A DNA stretch of 64,000 bases from an uncultured Bacilli bacterium (GTDB lineage: Bacteria > Bacillota_I > Bacilli_A > RF39 > UBA660): positions 96,649 through 160,648 of the forward strand of contig CAKPLP010000001.1 in the NCBI GenBank assembly GCA_934167695.1, given 5' to 3'. The position numbers and the translations under genes were made by a program. The notes below the pieces were generated by a model. It saw nothing but the letters and a program-made list of their open reading frames with translations, was not told the DNA's origin and ran no database searches. Below, piece by piece: positions 18,850 through 28,643 of this stretch (the stretch's first letter is position 1; each line of letters begins with the position of its first letter).

Positions 18850-19020
18850 TTACCGATAAACAATCATTGCTGAAAAACAATAAATTTGTTCTTCACTATA
18901 AACAGAAGCACTAACCTGATATTTAATATCTATAAGTTCTCCCTCCATTTCAGCTAAAAAACTATTAATACTATTTTCTAAATCTTTTTCATCTTCTAAA
19001 TCAAAAATTTTAACTTTCAT
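18850..19020 (-). CDS. cse60: Cse60-like sporulation protein
   Basis: 56 residues, short enough to be missed by normal ORF cut-offs. Begins MKVKIFDLEDEKDLENSINS and ends with EEQIYCFSAMIVYR, matching the Cse60 family pattern (KVKIFD.E.E.DLE..IN.FL ... EQIYCFSA.I.Y). In Bacillus cse60 is a mother-cell sporulation gene of unknown activity. GGTGA lies 6 bases before the ATG. It sits between the flippase and PHP genes and is flanked upstream by the PHP-gene terminator, so it must have its own promoter. Confidence 0.8.
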   Translation of the reverse strand: MKVKIFDLEDEKDLENSINSFLAEMEGELIDIKYQVSASVYSEEQIYCFSAMIVYR

Positions 19021-19067
19021 TATATCACCAAAATAAGTATAAATTTAAATATTTGCAAAAAGTGTTG

Positions 19068-19094
19068 AAAAAAAGTGTGTAACAATACACACTT
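19068..19094 (-). terminator. Terminator at the end of the PHP gene
   Basis: Perfect 8-bp stem AAGTGTGT / ACACACTT with a 6-base loop, then seven T on the minus strand. Overlaps the stop codon of the PHP gene. Confidence 0.88.
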
Positions 19095-19983
19095 AAGACA
19101 AATTATCTATAATATTATCAACAATTTCATCAGATAAATGAACATCTTCATCTATAAGTCCTATTACTGGATGAACTCCATCTTTATTATGAAAGTCAGA
19201 ACCAATACTAACCATTAAATTATTATCTTGAGCAAACTTGTTCCATTTATCAACCTCATTAATTTTATTATTATTTCTATCAATATATATATAGTTAGCT
19301 TCTATACCATCAGCATTCATTTCCTTTACTAAAGATAAGATATAATCATCATCCACATTATCCTCATATTCATAAGCAACAGGATGAGCTAAAACAACCC
19401 GACCACCAGCACTTCTTATAAGCTCAGCAGCTTCTTTAGGAGAAATTGTTTCTTTCTTTACATACGCAGGGCATCCTTCATTCATTATCGTTTCTATAAA
19501 TTCACCTTTATTAGGAATATGATTAAATCTATTCATAAGTAAATCAAAATTAGCAGGATTACTAGTTACATCATTAGAAATATGTGCTTTCGTAACTGCA
19601 TCTATTTTATCTAATTCAGATACATTAACAACATATCCTAACTCCTCAAGTTTAGAAGCAACATTATATAAATAATCATGTCTAGCATTTCTTAATGAAA
19701 ATAATTTATTCCTAAAATCAGCATTATTTAAATCTAAACTATATCCTAATACATGAACTCCTGCTTTAGATGTTTTAGTAGAAATTTCCACAGCATTAAT
19801 AATATTAACACCTTTCTTTAAAGCATATTCATATAACTCATCACTATAAGCATCTATACTATCATGATCAGCAATAGCAATAGTACTAACACCATTTTTT
19901 ACCGCCTCGTCTATAACCTCAATAGGTGTTAATACCCCATCTGAATAGTTCGTATGAATATGTAAATCAATTATTTTTTCCAT
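19093..19983 (-). CDS. PHP-domain phosphoesterase (RNase AM / YciV-like)
   Basis: 296 residues. N-terminal metal-binding motif DLHIHTNYSDG, then IADHDS, VLGYSLD, VVLAHPVAYEY and late GSDFHNKDG: the full set of His/Asp ligands of PHP phosphoesterases. The best-known relatives are the 3',5'-nucleoside bisphosphate phosphatase / 5'-3' exoribonuclease YciV (RNase AM). The start overlaps the upstream unknown gene by 13 bases, so the two are coupled. Confidence 0.88.
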   Translation of the reverse strand: MEKIIDLHIHTNYSDGVLTPIEVIDEAVKNGVSTIAIADHDSIDAYSDELYEYALKKGVNIINAVEISTKTSKAGVHVLGYSLDLNNADFRNKLFSLRNARHDYLYNVASKLEELGYVVNVSELDKIDAVTKAHISNDVTSNPANFDLLMNRFNHIPNKGEFIETIMNEGCPAYVKKETISPKEAAELIRSAGGRVVLAHPVAYEYEDNVDDDYILSLVKEMNADGIEANYIYIDRNNNKINEVDKWNKFAQDNNLMVSIGSDFHNKDGVHPVIGLIDEDVHLSDEIVDNIIDNLS

Positions 19984-20942
19984 GATTGAGTCCTCCTTTT
20001 ATATATCTTTTGTAATTCAACAGTCTCAAATCTTCTTTCAACAGATTCAGGCATAACCAATGAAAGAAAATAATCCAACTGTTCTTCGCTAAAATAATCA
20101 GCAATTATTCTTCTAGTATTATTTAATTTTTCTTTTAACTCATCATTACAATTAAATGGAGTTAAACTATATAAAAAATCAAAAACAAAGTTATAAGCCA
20201 CATCATCATATTGCCATGTCTTTCTAAGTGAAATAGGATGAGCTGGTAAATATGGAACAAGTCCACTTTCTAATGATAACTGTAAAGCAAATGGAATATT
20301 TTCCAATAATTCACAAAACTTTGAATACTCTATTATATGAATATCTAAAGGTAACATTTTCTTTGGCTTTTTATTATTTTTTAAATCATCAACTATCTCA
20401 TATAAATCCATTATAGATTTATAAGGATCTACATCGGTTGTATGCATATCATTATCCTCAAAAAGTTTTGACAACCCTTCTTTAGCAATTTCAACCTCTC
20501 TATCTTCACAAACCATCCACATATCAATATCAGGAAGTCTATTAATAACCTTCCGAGGTTTTAAATCATCAATAATTCTTGGACATGGCTTACATATTTG
20601 TTTTAAATCAGGCATCTGCTCACTATTTTCAGATAAACAAGCCAAACAAGGCCATGCATTATAACGACTATTATTAGCAATTATGCTAAGCTCATCATTA
20701 TACCTAATTTGTTCATTAATTATAGGCAAATCACCTGTTAAATTATCTAATGCATAAAATGGATAACCTGTACCAAACGATCCACAATAACCATCTACGC
20801 TAGTCATAATATTATTAATCTGTTTTATATTTTCAATTATATATTTTTTCTTTAAATAAGTATTATTTAACTCAAAATCATTAGATATTTGAGTAACAAT
20901 ATTTATTATTTTTATAGAATTATTATCATTTAAATTATCCAT
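19971..20942 (-). CDS. Unknown protein with a CxxC...CxxC cluster, possible nucleotidyltransferase-like
   Basis: 323 residues, not recognised. Visible features: GSFGTGYPFYALD around residue 54, a cysteine cluster CLAC and CKPC about 20 residues apart (possible zinc site), then LPDIDMWMVCEDRE. A GS motif followed by D-x-D is reminiscent of nucleotidyltransferases, but the two are much further apart than usual, so this is only a hint. It lies between leuS and the PHP gene and overlaps the latter, suggesting a link to RNA or nucleotide turnover. Confidence 0.6.
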   Translation of the reverse strand: MDNLNDNNSIKIINIVTQISNDFELNNTYLKKKYIIENIKQINNIMTSVDGYCGSFGTGYPFYALDNLTGDLPIINEQIRYNDELSIIANNSRYNAWPCLACLSENSEQMPDLKQICKPCPRIIDDLKPRKVINRLPDIDMWMVCEDREVEIAKEGLSKLFEDNDMHTTDVDPYKSIMDLYEIVDDLKNNKKPKKMLPLDIHIIEYSKFCELLENIPFALQLSLESGLVPYLPAHPISLRKTWQYDDVAYNFVFDFLYSLTPFNCNDELKEKLNNTRRIIADYFSEEQLDYFLSLVMPESVERRFETVELQKIYKRRTQSWKK

Positions 20943-20962
20943 TTTATCCCCCTAAAAAGTAA

Positions 20963-23365
20963 TTATTTAACTACAATATTTACAATTTTTCCTTTAATTA
21001 CAATAACTTTAACAATTTCTTTACCAGAAATATGATTTATAACATTTTCTTCTTGCATAGCTCTTTCTTTTATTACATCATCACTATCATTTATATTTAT
21101 TTTTATAGTAGAACGAACTTTACCATTAACTTGAACAGCAATAGTCTTTTCATTATCAATAGTTTTTGAAACATCATATTCAGGCCAACTACTTTTACAA
21201 ATTACTTCACCTAATTTATATTTTTCATTTAACTCCTCTGTAATATGAGGGGCAATAGGATTAAGTAAAATTAAGAAAGTTCTATAATCATCTTTAGTAA
21301 TTTCCTTTTCTTCTTCAAATTTATTTAATAAAATCATTAAAGATGAAACAGCAGTATTAAATTTCATTGAATCTATATCTTCAGTAACCTTCTTTATTGT
21401 TTTATGAATCAAACTCTCTAAATTCTTAGAATATCCCACCTTATCAGTTACTTTTCCTCCAACTCTAACTACTCTGTCAATAAATCTTTTACATCCGTTA
21501 AGTCCTTGTTCACTCCAAGCAACTTCTTTTTCATAGTCACCAATAAACATTTCATATGTTCTTAAAGCATCTGCACCGTATGAAGCTACCATATCATCAG
21601 GATTTACAACATTTCCTAGTGATTTTGACATCTTAACGCCACCTTCACCTAGAATCATACCATGACTTACTCTTGTTTCGAATGGTTCTTTGTTTGGTAC
21701 TAGTCCTATATTATATAAGAATTGATTCCAGAATCTAGCATACAATAAGTGTCTTGTTGCATGTTCCATACCACCATTATAGAAATCTAGTTTACCCCAG
21801 TATTTTAAAGCTTCTTGACTTGCGAATTCTTTATCATTATGAGCATCCATATATCTTAACCAATACCAAGATGAGCCTGCCCAGTTTGGCATTGTATCAG
21901 TTTCTCTTTTAGCAGGTTTTCCACAATGTGGACAAGTAGTATTTACCCAATCTGTAATTGCTGCAAGTGGACTTTCACCATCGTCTGTTGGTTCATAATT
22001 GGTAACATCAGGAAGTCTAACTGGTAAATCCTCTTCTTTTACTGGAACCCATCCACAATCTTGACAATAAACTAGTGGAATTGGTTCTCCCCAGAATCTT
22101 TGACGTGAGAAAATCCAGTCCTGTAATTTATAATTTACCTTTTCATGACCTAAATTATTTTCTTCTAGGTACTCAATCATTTTCTTGATAGAATCCTTTT
22201 TATTAGTTAATCCATTTAATACTCCAGAGTTAACCATTTCACCATCACCAGTGTAAGCCTTTTCTGAAATATCTCCACCTCTGATTACTTCAACTATATC
22301 AATTCCAAATTTTTTAGCAAATTCATAATCTCTTTCATCATGAGCTGGTACTGCCATAATAGCTCCCGTTCCATAACTCATCATAACATAATCTGAAATG
22401 TAAATTGGTATTTCTTTATTAGTAATTGGATTTATTCCAGTTAAACCTTTTATACATACACCTGTCTTATCCTTATTTACTTGAGTTCTTTCAAATTCTG
22501 TTTTATTTTTAATCTTTTCACGATATGATTCAATCTCATCAAAATTAGAAATCTTATCTTTATTCTTATCTATTATTGGATGTTCTGGTGCAACTACCAT
22601 AAAAGTTACTCCATATAATGTATCTGGTCTTGTTGTAAATACAACTAAATTTTCATCAGACTCTTTTACTTTGAAGTTAACTTCAGCTCCTGTTGATTTG
22701 CCTATCCAGTTAATTTGAGCAGTTTTTATTCTATCTTGGAATTTAGTATCGTCAAGTCCTGTAATTAAATCCTCAGCATAATCACTCATTCTAAGCATCC
22801 ATTGTTCTTTTTCTCTTTGTTCTACCTCTGTTCCACAACGTTCACAAACACCACCTGATGAATCCTCATTAGATAATCCCATCTTACACTTTGGACACCA
22901 GTTAATATTCTTCTTTGCTTTATAAGCCATTCCATGCTCAAAAAATTTTAAAAATTGCCATTGAGTCCATTTATAATACTCTGGATCTGTTGTTGCAAAT
23001 TCTCTAGTCCAATCAATAGATAAACCTATAGATTTAATTTGACTTTTAAAATTTTTAATATTTTCTTTTACTGCCACACTAGGATGAATATGATTCTTTA
23101 TAGCATATTGTTCTGCTGGTGCTCCAAAAGCATCCCATCCCATTGGAAATAAAACATTATATCCATTTAATCTTTTCTTACGGGCCAAAGCATCCAATGC
23201 AGTATAACTTCTAACATGTCCTACATGAAGACCTGCTCCTGATGGATATGGAAACTCTACTAAATAATAATATTTAGGTTTGCTACTTTTATTATCAGCA
23301 ACAAATACTTTTTCATCTTCCCAATATTTTTGCCATTTCTTTTCTATTTCAGTATAATTACTCAT
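20963..23365 (-). CDS. leuS: Leucyl-tRNA synthetase
   Basis: 800 residues, class I synthetase of the bacterial LeuS type. HIGH motif GLHVGHVRSYT, zinc-type CPKC / CERC knuckle, CP1 editing domain (about residues 220-410, with TRPDTLYG), KMSKS motif VKMSKSLGN, and C-terminal anticodon domain. Overlaps the small membrane-protein gene upstream by 8 bases, and both follow a leucine T-box. Confidence 0.98.
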   Translation of the reverse strand: MSNYTEIEKKWQKYWEDEKVFVADNKSSKPKYYYLVEFPYPSGAGLHVGHVRSYTALDALARKKRLNGYNVLFPMGWDAFGAPAEQYAIKNHIHPSVAVKENIKNFKSQIKSIGLSIDWTREFATTDPEYYKWTQWQFLKFFEHGMAYKAKKNINWCPKCKMGLSNEDSSGGVCERCGTEVEQREKEQWMLRMSDYAEDLITGLDDTKFQDRIKTAQINWIGKSTGAEVNFKVKESDENLVVFTTRPDTLYGVTFMVVAPEHPIIDKNKDKISNFDEIESYREKIKNKTEFERTQVNKDKTGVCIKGLTGINPITNKEIPIYISDYVMMSYGTGAIMAVPAHDERDYEFAKKFGIDIVEVIRGGDISEKAYTGDGEMVNSGVLNGLTNKKDSIKKMIEYLEENNLGHEKVNYKLQDWIFSRQRFWGEPIPLVYCQDCGWVPVKEEDLPVRLPDVTNYEPTDDGESPLAAITDWVNTTCPHCGKPAKRETDTMPNWAGSSWYWLRYMDAHNDKEFASQEALKYWGKLDFYNGGMEHATRHLLYARFWNQFLYNIGLVPNKEPFETRVSHGMILGEGGVKMSKSLGNVVNPDDMVASYGADALRTYEMFIGDYEKEVAWSEQGLNGCKRFIDRVVRVGGKVTDKVGYSKNLESLIHKTIKKVTEDIDSMKFNTAVSSLMILLNKFEEEKEITKDDYRTFLILLNPIAPHITEELNEKYKLGEVICKSSWPEYDVSKTIDNEKTIAVQVNGKVRSTIKININDSDDVIKERAMQEENVINHISGKEIVKVIVIKGKIVNIVVK

Positions 23366-23738
23366 TTTTACTTCCTCCCTTTCTCATTTTTAACTTATAA
23401 TATAAGTTAACAAAATAATAACTCAAAAATATTATAGGTACTACTAACAGTAATGCTAACAGTATCTGAATAATACCATTTTCAAACATACCTGATATAG
23501 TAACAATAATCGCTATATCTAAACTAGATACAACAGCAACAAAATTAAGCAATCTATTATAATTAAGTTTACTAATATCTAAACCATAATAATTAGTTAA
23601 TATCTTAATCTCCGTAGGTTGTTGAGCTACTTTATTCTTTTTAGATTTTTTTATTTTATACTTCCTAAATATTAAAAATTCATAAACAAATAAAACCACT
23701 AAAAATATCATAAAAAACAACTGAATATTATTAATCAT
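23358..23738 (-). CDS. Small membrane protein co-transcribed with leuS
   Basis: 126 residues with three hydrophobic helices (about 5-23, 65-85, 89-112) and a lysine-rich loop. AGGAGGT lies before ATG 23738, directly after the T-box terminator. The gene overlaps leuS, so it is the first gene of the T-box-controlled transcript. Not recognised as a named family; control by leucine starvation is inferred from position. Confidence 0.75.
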   Translation of the reverse strand: MINNIQLFFMIFLVVLFVYEFLIFRKYKIKKSKKNKVAQQPTEIKILTNYYGLDISKLNYNRLLNFVAVVSSLDIAIIVTISGMFENGIIQILLALLLVVPIIFLSYYFVNLYYKLKMRKGGSKNE

Positions 23739-23752
23739 TTTGACCTCCTAAA

Positions 23753-23945
23753 ACAAAATTCGCCCTTATAATATAAGGACGAATTACATAATCGCGGTAC
23801 CACCTTACTTTGTAATAAAATACACCAAGCTCGATAGATATAACGCTCTTACCCGACATGTTTATTTAGATAATCAAGTTCATAATCTTCTAATATTTGT
23901 TTTCAGCATACACAAACTCTCTTTAAATAGAATAATTATTACTAC
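23753..23945 (-). promoter_or_regulatory. T-box riboswitch, leucine, upstream of leuS operon
   Basis: Minus strand carries AAGGTGGTACCGCGAT (complement at 23791-23806), a terminator stem AATTCGTCCTTAT / ATAAGGGCGAATT followed by TTTTGTTTT (complement at about 23749-23785), and Stem I with AAAGAGAG. The specifier region reads GAACTTGATT; depending on register the codon is CTT or TTG, both Leu. The 5' limit is approximate. Confidence 0.9.
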
Positions 23946-23978
23946 TACTATCAAACATCTGAAATTACCAATATTATA

Positions 23979-26402
23979 CTAAACCTCATTAATATATTCA
24001 AGTAATTTAATAAATAAATTTAAATATTCTTTACTTAATCCCTTCTTTTTAAGCTTCCTAATAGCAATTCTCTTCTTCTGAATAGATAAATCACTAAACA
24101 TAATACTTGCAATATCTTCCTTTAAATAAGTATTAATTTGTAAATCCATTAAAATACTATCTATATCATCATTAATTAAACGAACTGCATCTATTTCAAT
24201 ATCTTTACCACGACAATTAACAGTAAGTTGCCCTATAGTAGGTACATCAAAAACTTCAACAATAAAATCATTTCCATCTATAGAGTTAACAGAAGTAACC
24301 TCAGTACTATTAAACATAACCTTTACATTCTCTGCTTTTTTTGTATTTCTAAATACAAGTTTATAATTTCTTTTTTCTGGTACAATACCACTTTTACCTT
24401 CAACAGATCTTATAATAACAGTATAATTACTTCTCAAATAATTATAATCAATAGAAGTCTTTAAAAAATAACCCTCTTTGTATAACGAAGTAATACCATC
24501 ATCCTCATACATAGTATACATATTACTAGTACCCGGAAAGATTTGAATTTCCATATCTGTAGCAAGTCCAATATTATTACGATCACTTCTGTTCGAAAGA
24601 GGAATAATACTACCAGCATGAGCAAATACGGGATAGTCTTCTTCTCTAAAGAAGGAAACATACTTCTTACCACCATTAAATTTTTTACCAGTAAAAAAGT
24701 CATACCATATACCATCAGGCATATAAAAACGATGAACAGTTCTATTCATAACAGAATCTTTCTTACTAAGAATAGGACAAACTAATAACTGTGAACCAAA
24801 GTAATATTGATTTTTATATAATGCATCATCATAACACCACGGATAATTATAATAAAATGGTTGAATAAGTGGAATACCTACTTCAGAATACTTATAACAT
24901 TCAGTATATAAATATGGAATAAGACGATGACGCAATCTTAAATAATCACTAACAATATTAAATGTTTTAGCCTCCCATAACCAAGGCTCTTTTTTATAAT
25001 ATGGACCACGTGCCTCATGGAAACGAAGAATTGGGGAAAAACATCCTAATTCCACATGTCTAATATAAAGTTCACTTTCTTCAATACCACCATGATTACC
25101 ACCAACATCAAAGCTCAAATACCCAATACCAGCATTACTTGCATTGATATAACTAAATACTTCGCGAGATAATTCATCCCATCCTATTTCACTAGAACCA
25201 CCATAAACAATAGGATATCTCTGAGTACCATAAATAGACCCCCTACCTAAAATAAGACCTCTCTTTGCAGGATTACGATCAGAATCTAAATACATATAAT
25301 GATTAGTAGCCCATAACTTAGTTATGTCACCTTCACCCTTGTAATCATTCCAAAAAAAGTCAACACCCAAAGCCTCTAAAGTATGTAAATAAACTTTAAA
25401 ATAAACATCCATAAGTTTAGGATTCAAAGGATCAAACTTAATAATTTGATCACTCATTACTCCCAAATATTCTCGAGCCTTTTGATAAAACTGATCATGA
25501 GGATAAAAACCTTCCGTAGGATTAACTTGCAATCCAACTCTAATATTTCTTAAATGAACTCTTTTAATCGTTTCAGCAGGATTAGGAAACAACTCATTAT
25601 TAAAAGTAAAACCTGTTCTTAAATCCTTATAATCTCCAACATTTCTATAATGCCAATCCTTATCAAGTAACAAAACAGAAATAGGAATCTTCTTCTTATC
25701 AAATTTAAGTAATAAATCATCTAACCTATCATCATTATAATTAGTATTACGACACCACCAATTTCCTAAAGCATAACGTGGTAACAATTCAGGAAAACCA
25801 GTAATTTTAAAATAATCATTAAGAGCTAAATTAAAATCTATACCATACATAAATACATAAATATCAATATTACCACTCGCTCTATCAAGTAAAGTTCCAT
25901 CTCTATCAAGTAACTTTGTATTAGAATCATTAAAAGATGCAAATCCTTCCAAAGAATAAAGTCCCCTAGCAAGATTATCACCAATAGGTACATCTACACC
26001 AACAATATTTCCCTTCATGTTTCTAATTTCAGGATGTCCATAATACCAATCTCTTTGTTTATCTTTATCAGTAACACTTTTTAAAGTTATTTTTAAATTC
26101 TTCATAGGATCAATCTTAGAGCCTATAAATGGTTGTTCTTTCATATAAGACAAAGTAAAATATTTAGTAGTAATTTCTAAAAAATTATTATCTTGTCTAA
26201 TAGTAAACTCAGGAAGTCCAAAATTTCTATTTTTTACAAGCTGACTAGGGATATCAACAAAAGTACCAGTAGGACTATATTCAAGTCTTACTACTCGCTC
26301 AGTAATAACCGTAATACGATATTTTCTTCCTACTACCATTGCTTTATTATCATTTTTAGCCTTACTATAATCTACTTCAAACTGTTTTCCAAGTGGATAC
26401 AT
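23979..26402 (-). CDS. Glycoside hydrolase family 31 alpha-glucosidase
   Basis: 807 residues, no signal peptide, so cytoplasmic. N-terminal beta domain, (beta/alpha)8 barrel with LPRYALGNWWCR at the barrel start, nucleophile region DFFWNDYKGE, and the later SFDVGGNHGG and LRFHEARGPY motifs, followed by the GH31 distal beta domains. Hydrolyses terminal alpha-glucosides or related oligosaccharides. The nucleophile motif is FWNDYKGE, where the more usual form is WxDMNE; the Asp is kept. About 65 extra helical residues at the C-terminus (after DIEIDAVRL) are not part of the catalytic fold. No transporter or regulator is adjacent. Confidence 0.92.
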   Translation of the reverse strand: MYPLGKQFEVDYSKAKNDNKAMVVGRKYRITVITERVVRLEYSPTGTFVDIPSQLVKNRNFGLPEFTIRQDNNFLEITTKYFTLSYMKEQPFIGSKIDPMKNLKITLKSVTDKDKQRDWYYGHPEIRNMKGNIVGVDVPIGDNLARGLYSLEGFASFNDSNTKLLDRDGTLLDRASGNIDIYVFMYGIDFNLALNDYFKITGFPELLPRYALGNWWCRNTNYNDDRLDDLLLKFDKKKIPISVLLLDKDWHYRNVGDYKDLRTGFTFNNELFPNPAETIKRVHLRNIRVGLQVNPTEGFYPHDQFYQKAREYLGVMSDQIIKFDPLNPKLMDVYFKVYLHTLEALGVDFFWNDYKGEGDITKLWATNHYMYLDSDRNPAKRGLILGRGSIYGTQRYPIVYGGSSEIGWDELSREVFSYINASNAGIGYLSFDVGGNHGGIEESELYIRHVELGCFSPILRFHEARGPYYKKEPWLWEAKTFNIVSDYLRLRHRLIPYLYTECYKYSEVGIPLIQPFYYNYPWCYDDALYKNQYYFGSQLLVCPILSKKDSVMNRTVHRFYMPDGIWYDFFTGKKFNGGKKYVSFFREEDYPVFAHAGSIIPLSNRSDRNNIGLATDMEIQIFPGTSNMYTMYEDDGITSLYKEGYFLKTSIDYNYLRSNYTVIIRSVEGKSGIVPEKRNYKLVFRNTKKAENVKVMFNSTEVTSVNSIDGNDFIVEVFDVPTIGQLTVNCRGKDIEIDAVRLINDDIDSILMDLQINTYLKEDIASIMFSDLSIQKKRIAIRKLKKKGLSKEYLNLFIKLLEYINEV

Positions 26403-26473
26403 AATAACACCCTCTTTATTCTATATTCACATAAAAATATAACATAAATTAATCTATTTTTAAAGTATCATAT

Positions 26474-27610
26474 TTAATTACTTTTATCCAAATACTTAGC
26501 ATAATACTCTTCAAAAGATAATTCCTCTTTATCCATAATCTTTGCAGCCTTTACCCCTACATATCTAAAATGCCAAGCCTCATGCCTAATACCAGTGATA
26601 TCTTCCTTACTTTTTAAAAATCTATAAACAAATCCATATTTATAAGAATTTTTAATCATCCATTGATATTCTTGAGAATTAGCAAATATATTACTATTAG
26701 CACTTGCAAAGTCAAAAGAATAACCAGTTTGATGTTCAGAATATCCGGGCTTTGCAACATAATTATTAACATAATTTTCACCATATAACTTCAAATAAGT
26801 ATTGTAAGTATCCTCTTGATCTTTATAACTACGATAACCAGAATTTATAAGTAAATTTAAATTATCCTTTTTAGCAGCCTTAATCATACCAATAGCAGCA
26901 CTAACAGCCTCATTAGTTCCTTTAACACTGCCATCACCAGATATAGTATATTCACTAGGAACCTTTATTAAATTCTTAGGAACATAATTTTCACCCAAGA
27001 AATGATGGTTATTAGCAAGAACATATTTACTATAATCAGTAACAACTTTACTATCAACATAATTTTCCTTATCTAAATCAAGATTAACCTTAATAATAGT
27101 AGTTTCTTCATCATCACCATATTCATCCATATATTTAATATATCTATCATAATTATCTAACTTAGCAAAATCATATGAAAAGAACTCCTCCAAATACTTA
27201 ATTTTTTCACGTTTTGCAAAACTAGACACACTATCATCATTACCATGAGTAATAATCATAGAAATTTCTCTATCACTATATCCCCTTTTTAAAAGCAAAT
27301 TTATATTTTTAATAATATTTTTTTGGTTTCTATAAGTTATTTTACTATAATGCTCTACATTTTTCTCATTATAATAACTACTTTCAAATGCTGCATTTAA
27401 AGTATTATTATTAGGATAATTCATCACATAATTATACTTAAATTTAGTAATAATATTAAAAACAGCCTCATTACTATAACCAATTTTATTAAGTTTTCTT
27501 TCTAAGAAAAAATATCCAACAAATAACAATAAGAAAATAATAAATATAATTATTAAAATTTTACAAATAATCTTAACTGGCTTTTTTAACTTTAACTTTT
27601 TCTTTTCCAT
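26474..27610 (-). CDS. D-alanyl-D-alanine carboxypeptidase, M15B (VanY-like)
   Basis: 378 residues. Lysine-rich N-terminus and one membrane helix (about 13-32), then an extracellular domain. The C-terminal peptidase has NSGYRSYKDQ, the zinc motif GYSEHQTGYSFDF (His and Asp ligands) and HEAWHFRYVG (catalytic Glu and third His). Trims the terminal D-Ala of peptidoglycan pentapeptides. The middle region (about 60-190) is an extra domain of unknown role. Divergent from the radical SAM gene. Confidence 0.9.
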   Translation of the reverse strand: MEKKKLKLKKPVKIICKILIIIFIIFLLLFVGYFFLERKLNKIGYSNEAVFNIITKFKYNYVMNYPNNNTLNAAFESSYYNEKNVEHYSKITYRNQKNIIKNINLLLKRGYSDREISMIITHGNDDSVSSFAKREKIKYLEEFFSYDFAKLDNYDRYIKYMDEYGDDEETTIIKVNLDLDKENYVDSKVVTDYSKYVLANNHHFLGENYVPKNLIKVPSEYTISGDGSVKGTNEAVSAAIGMIKAAKKDNLNLLINSGYRSYKDQEDTYNTYLKLYGENYVNNYVAKPGYSEHQTGYSFDFASANSNIFANSQEYQWMIKNSYKYGFVYRFLKSKEDITGIRHEAWHFRYVGVKAAKIMDKEELSFEEYYAKYLDKSN

Positions 27611-27692
27611 ACAACCTCCACAACAAGTATATATTATATAACCAATTATATCATAACTGTGTTATACTAGTAAAAGAAATTTGGAGGAAGTA

Positions 27693-28643
27693 ATGAAACA
27701 AGTATTTAAGTATTCTTTAGACAATAAAAGATATCATACATTAAATTATTTTTATAGAAATAAATTTGGCTGTAAAGTTTTCAAAGTTAGCCTAAATGCA
27801 GGATTAACTTGTCCCAATATAGATGGATCTCTATCTACAGAAGGGTGTATATACTGTTCAAAAACTGGCAGTGGAGAATATGGAGGTAATAAAGATGAAA
27901 GTTTAACAACACAATTTAATACAATTAAAAACATGCTCCACAAGAAATGGCCAGAAGCAAAATACATTGGTTACTTTCAGGCAAGAACAAATACATATGC
28001 GCCATTAAGCAAATTAAAAAAAATGTATGAAGAAATATTATCATTAGATAATGTAGTAGGATTAAATATTGCAACAAGATCAGATTGTATTAGTAAAGAA
28101 TGCCTAGATTATTTAGAACAATTAAATAAAAAAACTTATTTAACAATAGAATTAGGATTACAAACAATACATAAAAAAACAGCAATCTTAATAAATCGCT
28201 GTAATACTTTAGAAAATTTTACTAATATGGTTAAAGAACTTAGAAAAAGAAAAATAAATGTAGTAGTTCATATAATAAATGGATTACCCTACGAAACAAA
28301 AGATGATATGCTTGAAACCGTAAAATATTTAAATAAATTAGACATTCAGGGAATAAAAATACATATGTTAAGCATTTTAAAAAATACAAAATTAGCAAAA
28401 ATGTATGAACAAGAAAAATTCCATATTCTAACAAAAGAAGAATATATCGATATTGTAATATCCCAGCTAGAAAATTTACGAGCAGAAATAGTAATTAATA
28501 GAATTACTGGTGATCCTAAAATAGATGATTTAATAGAACCATTTTGGTTAACAAAAAAATGGCAAGTTTTAGATGACATAGATAAGGAGATGGTTTTACG
28601 AGAAACGTATCAGTCAAAAGCATTAAGGTCCAGCATGAATTAG
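27693..28643 (+). CDS. TIGR01212-type radical SAM protein (YhcC/YtqA-like)
   Basis: 316 residues. Start at ATG 27693 after TTTGGAGGAAG; the TTG at 27681 is part of the RBS. Radical SAM cysteines in CPNIDGS...GCIYCSKTGSG, and the family features GYFQARTNTYAP and LGLQT. C-terminal IDKEMVLRETYQ agrees with the family ending. Function in the family is not well settled; a role in tRNA or other modification has been proposed for relatives. It overlaps the next gene. An extended -10 (TGTTATACT) is at 27660-27668. Confidence 0.9.
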   Translation: MKQVFKYSLDNKRYHTLNYFYRNKFGCKVFKVSLNAGLTCPNIDGSLSTEGCIYCSKTGSGEYGGNKDESLTTQFNTIKNMLHKKWPEAKYIGYFQARTNTYAPLSKLKKMYEEILSLDNVVGLNIATRSDCISKECLDYLEQLNKKTYLTIELGLQTIHKKTAILINRCNTLENFTNMVKELRKRKINVVVHIINGLPYETKDDMLETVKYLNKLDIQGIKIHMLSILKNTKLAKMYEQEKFHILTKEEYIDIVISQLENLRAEIVINRITGDPKIDDLIEPFWLTKKWQVLDDIDKEMVLRETYQSKALRSSMN

